This document shows positions 6,418 through 7,190 of a stretch of DNA of 7,190 bases, one piece after another. Position 1 is the first letter of the stretch. Every line of letters starts with the position of its first letter. The translations under genes were made by a program, and so were the position numbers. Under the pieces are notes generated by a model. The model did no database searches. It saw only the letters and a program-made list of their open reading frames with translations, and was not told the origin of the DNA. This stretch comes from an uncultured Collinsella sp. (GTDB lineage Bacteria > Actinomycetota > Coriobacteriia > Coriobacteriales > Coriobacteriaceae), in contig CAAECT010000176.1 in NCBI GenBank assembly GCA_900754435.1, positions 1 through 7,190 on the forward strand. The letters are read 5' to 3'.

Positions 6418-6449
6418 GTGCCTGTCCCTTTGTGGTGGTTTTTGTTTTT
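6404..6449 (+). terminator. 14-bp hairpin with T-tract between the small gene and the KdpD-like gene
   Basis: AAACCACCACAAAG (6404-6417) pairs perfectly with CTTTGTGGTGGTTT (6428-6441) around the loop GTGCCTGTCC, and the T-rich run TTTTTGTTTTTG continues to 6450. This is a textbook intrinsic terminator for the kup transcript. Its T-tract ends only 20 nt before the next start codon, so it could instead act as an attenuator in a shared transcript. A copy of the left arm, ACCACCACAAGG, precedes it at 6391-6402. Confidence 0.85.
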
Positions 6450-6469
6450 GAGAGAGGGGCGGGGCGCTG

Positions 6470-7190
6470 ATGGACGTCCGTACGGACGGCGATATTGCCG
6501 ATAGCTTTTGGTGGCGGCGCACAACGCTGACGCGCCGCACTCCTCTGTATGACGCCTGCGTGTCGGTGGGGCTGTTGGTCGCGGCGACGATTGTGGGCGC
6601 GCTGCTCGACCATCCGGGTCTCGCGCCGAGCATCATGATCGTCTATGTGTTCGCCGTTCAGCTGTGCGCATTCTTTACCTGGAGTCGCCTGTATTGCTTG
6701 CTGAGCTCGGCTGCCGCCGTGGCGCTCTACAACTTCTTGTTTGTCGACCCGCGCTACTCGCTGTCGCTTATCGACCGCGGCTATCCCGGCATGTTCTTCA
6801 TCATGTTCGTGGTCTCGCTTGTGTCGAGCTCGATTGCGTTGGCCCTACGCCGCGCCTTGGCACAGGCTGCCGCCAGCGACCGCCGCACGCATATGGTGCT
6901 CGAGACCAATCGCATGTTGCAGCGCTGCGCCGACGAGCAGCAGATCGTTCACGCCATGGCCACGCAGCTGGCGCGTCTTTCGGGCTGTCCGGTCGTGTGG
7001 TACAGCGCCGACGCCGAGGGCGATGACCTGCTGCCGCGTGCGACATACACGGCCGTGGGCGATGCCGCGCCGGTGCACGAGCTGGCGCCGCAGATGCCAC
7101 CGCGGCTCTCGGCGTCCGCCTATGTGGGAACGCCGCTCGATGCTACGTTCGGCGGCTCGGCGTTTTATGGCATCTACCTGATGGTTCGCA
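6470..7190 (+). CDS. KdpD-like DUF4118 sensor protein, 5' part, runs off the window
   Basis: The frame stays open from ATG 6470 to the window edge (240 codons), so the gene is 3'-incomplete. Four hydrophobic spans lie at about 29-46, 53-71, 76-92 and 107-127. YNFLFVDPRYSL (87-98) matches the short loop between spans three and four of the KdpD membrane domain (DUF4118). A coiled-coil-like linker with several arginines (128-165) follows, then the start of a probable GAF-type domain (LARLSGCPVVWYSA, 167-180). In KdpD this order leads to a histidine kinase domain, expected beyond the window. KdpD's long N-terminal cytoplasmic domain (about 370 residues with a Usp part) is absent: an in-frame stop at 6449-6451 and lack of upstream start codons fix the N-terminus. 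GGGG and GAGAGGGG lie 5-10 nt before the start. It probably senses K+ or osmotic state. A sensor without a kinase, or a GGDEF partner, cannot be excluded. Confidence 0.82.
   Translation, partial: MDVRTDGDIADSFWWRRTTLTRRTPLYDACVSVGLLVAATIVGALLDHPGLAPSIMIVYVFAVQLCAFFTWSRLYCLLSSAAAVALYNFLFVDPRYSLSLIDRGYPGMFFIMFVVSLVSSSIALALRRALAQAAASDRRTHMVLETNRMLQRCADEQQIVHAMATQLARLSGCPVVWYSADAEGDDLLPRATYTAVGDAAPVHELAPQMPPRLSASAYVGTPLDATFGGSAFYGIYLMVR

Noticed and set aside
6664..7181. Plus-strand frames of 120 and 146 codons near the window end
   Set aside because: They are off-frame shadows of the DUF4118 gene, which is open from 6470 to the edge and carries clear membrane spans and the YNFLFVDPRYSL motif.

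Overview
The window is GC-rich DNA with dense, well-separated genes, strong GGAGG-type ribosome binding sites and G/C-ending codons. With the gene content (an LTA-synthase-like sulfatase, an NfsA-like nitroreductase, Kup, and a DUF4118 KdpD-like sensor) and the hairpin-type intergenic repeats, it looks most like a chromosome of a gut actinobacterium of the Coriobacteriia, with Collinsella as the best guess. That assignment is inference from overall character; nothing in the window proves it.

Layout. Positions 1-526 hold no credible gene. They contain a 20-bp hairpin sequence, an array of about five imperfect palindromes (about 122-407), then a second, 17/20-identical copy of the 20-bp hairpin that forms the terminator of the next gene. 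A minus-strand gene (527-2827) encodes a polytopic membrane protein with an extracellular LtaS-type phosphoglycerol transferase domain and an apparently complete catalytic set. A divergent intergenic region (2828-3039) with small inverted repeats separates it from a plus-strand FMN nitroreductase (3040-3915), which ends at a perfect 12-bp hairpin. Next comes kup (4075-6102), a full-length K+ uptake permease with a TATAAT box and strong SD, then a 64-residue single-span membrane protein (6164-6358), a 14-bp hairpin with a T-tract (6404-6449), and the 5' part of a DUF4118 sensor protein (6470 to the window end) resembling the C-terminal half of KdpD but lacking KdpD's long N-terminal domain.

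How they fit together. Kup, the small membrane protein and the KdpD-like sensor lie on one strand and plausibly form a potassium module: transporter, possible accessory peptide, K+/osmotic sensor. The hairpin between the small gene and the sensor could terminate or attenuate transcription. The LTA-synthase-like gene and the nitroreductase look like single-gene units. Three start sites were moved inward from the longest reading frame because the strong SD lies within the longer frame: 2827, 4075 and 6164.

The most unusual DNA is non-coding. The palindrome array has a regular 62-65 bp period and compensatory arm changes, and its two clearest outer units fold better in minus-strand RNA. The two hairpins after the nitroreductase and after the small membrane gene have unrelated outer stems but a shared AAAG...GTCCCTTTGT core, suggesting one dispersed REP-like family.
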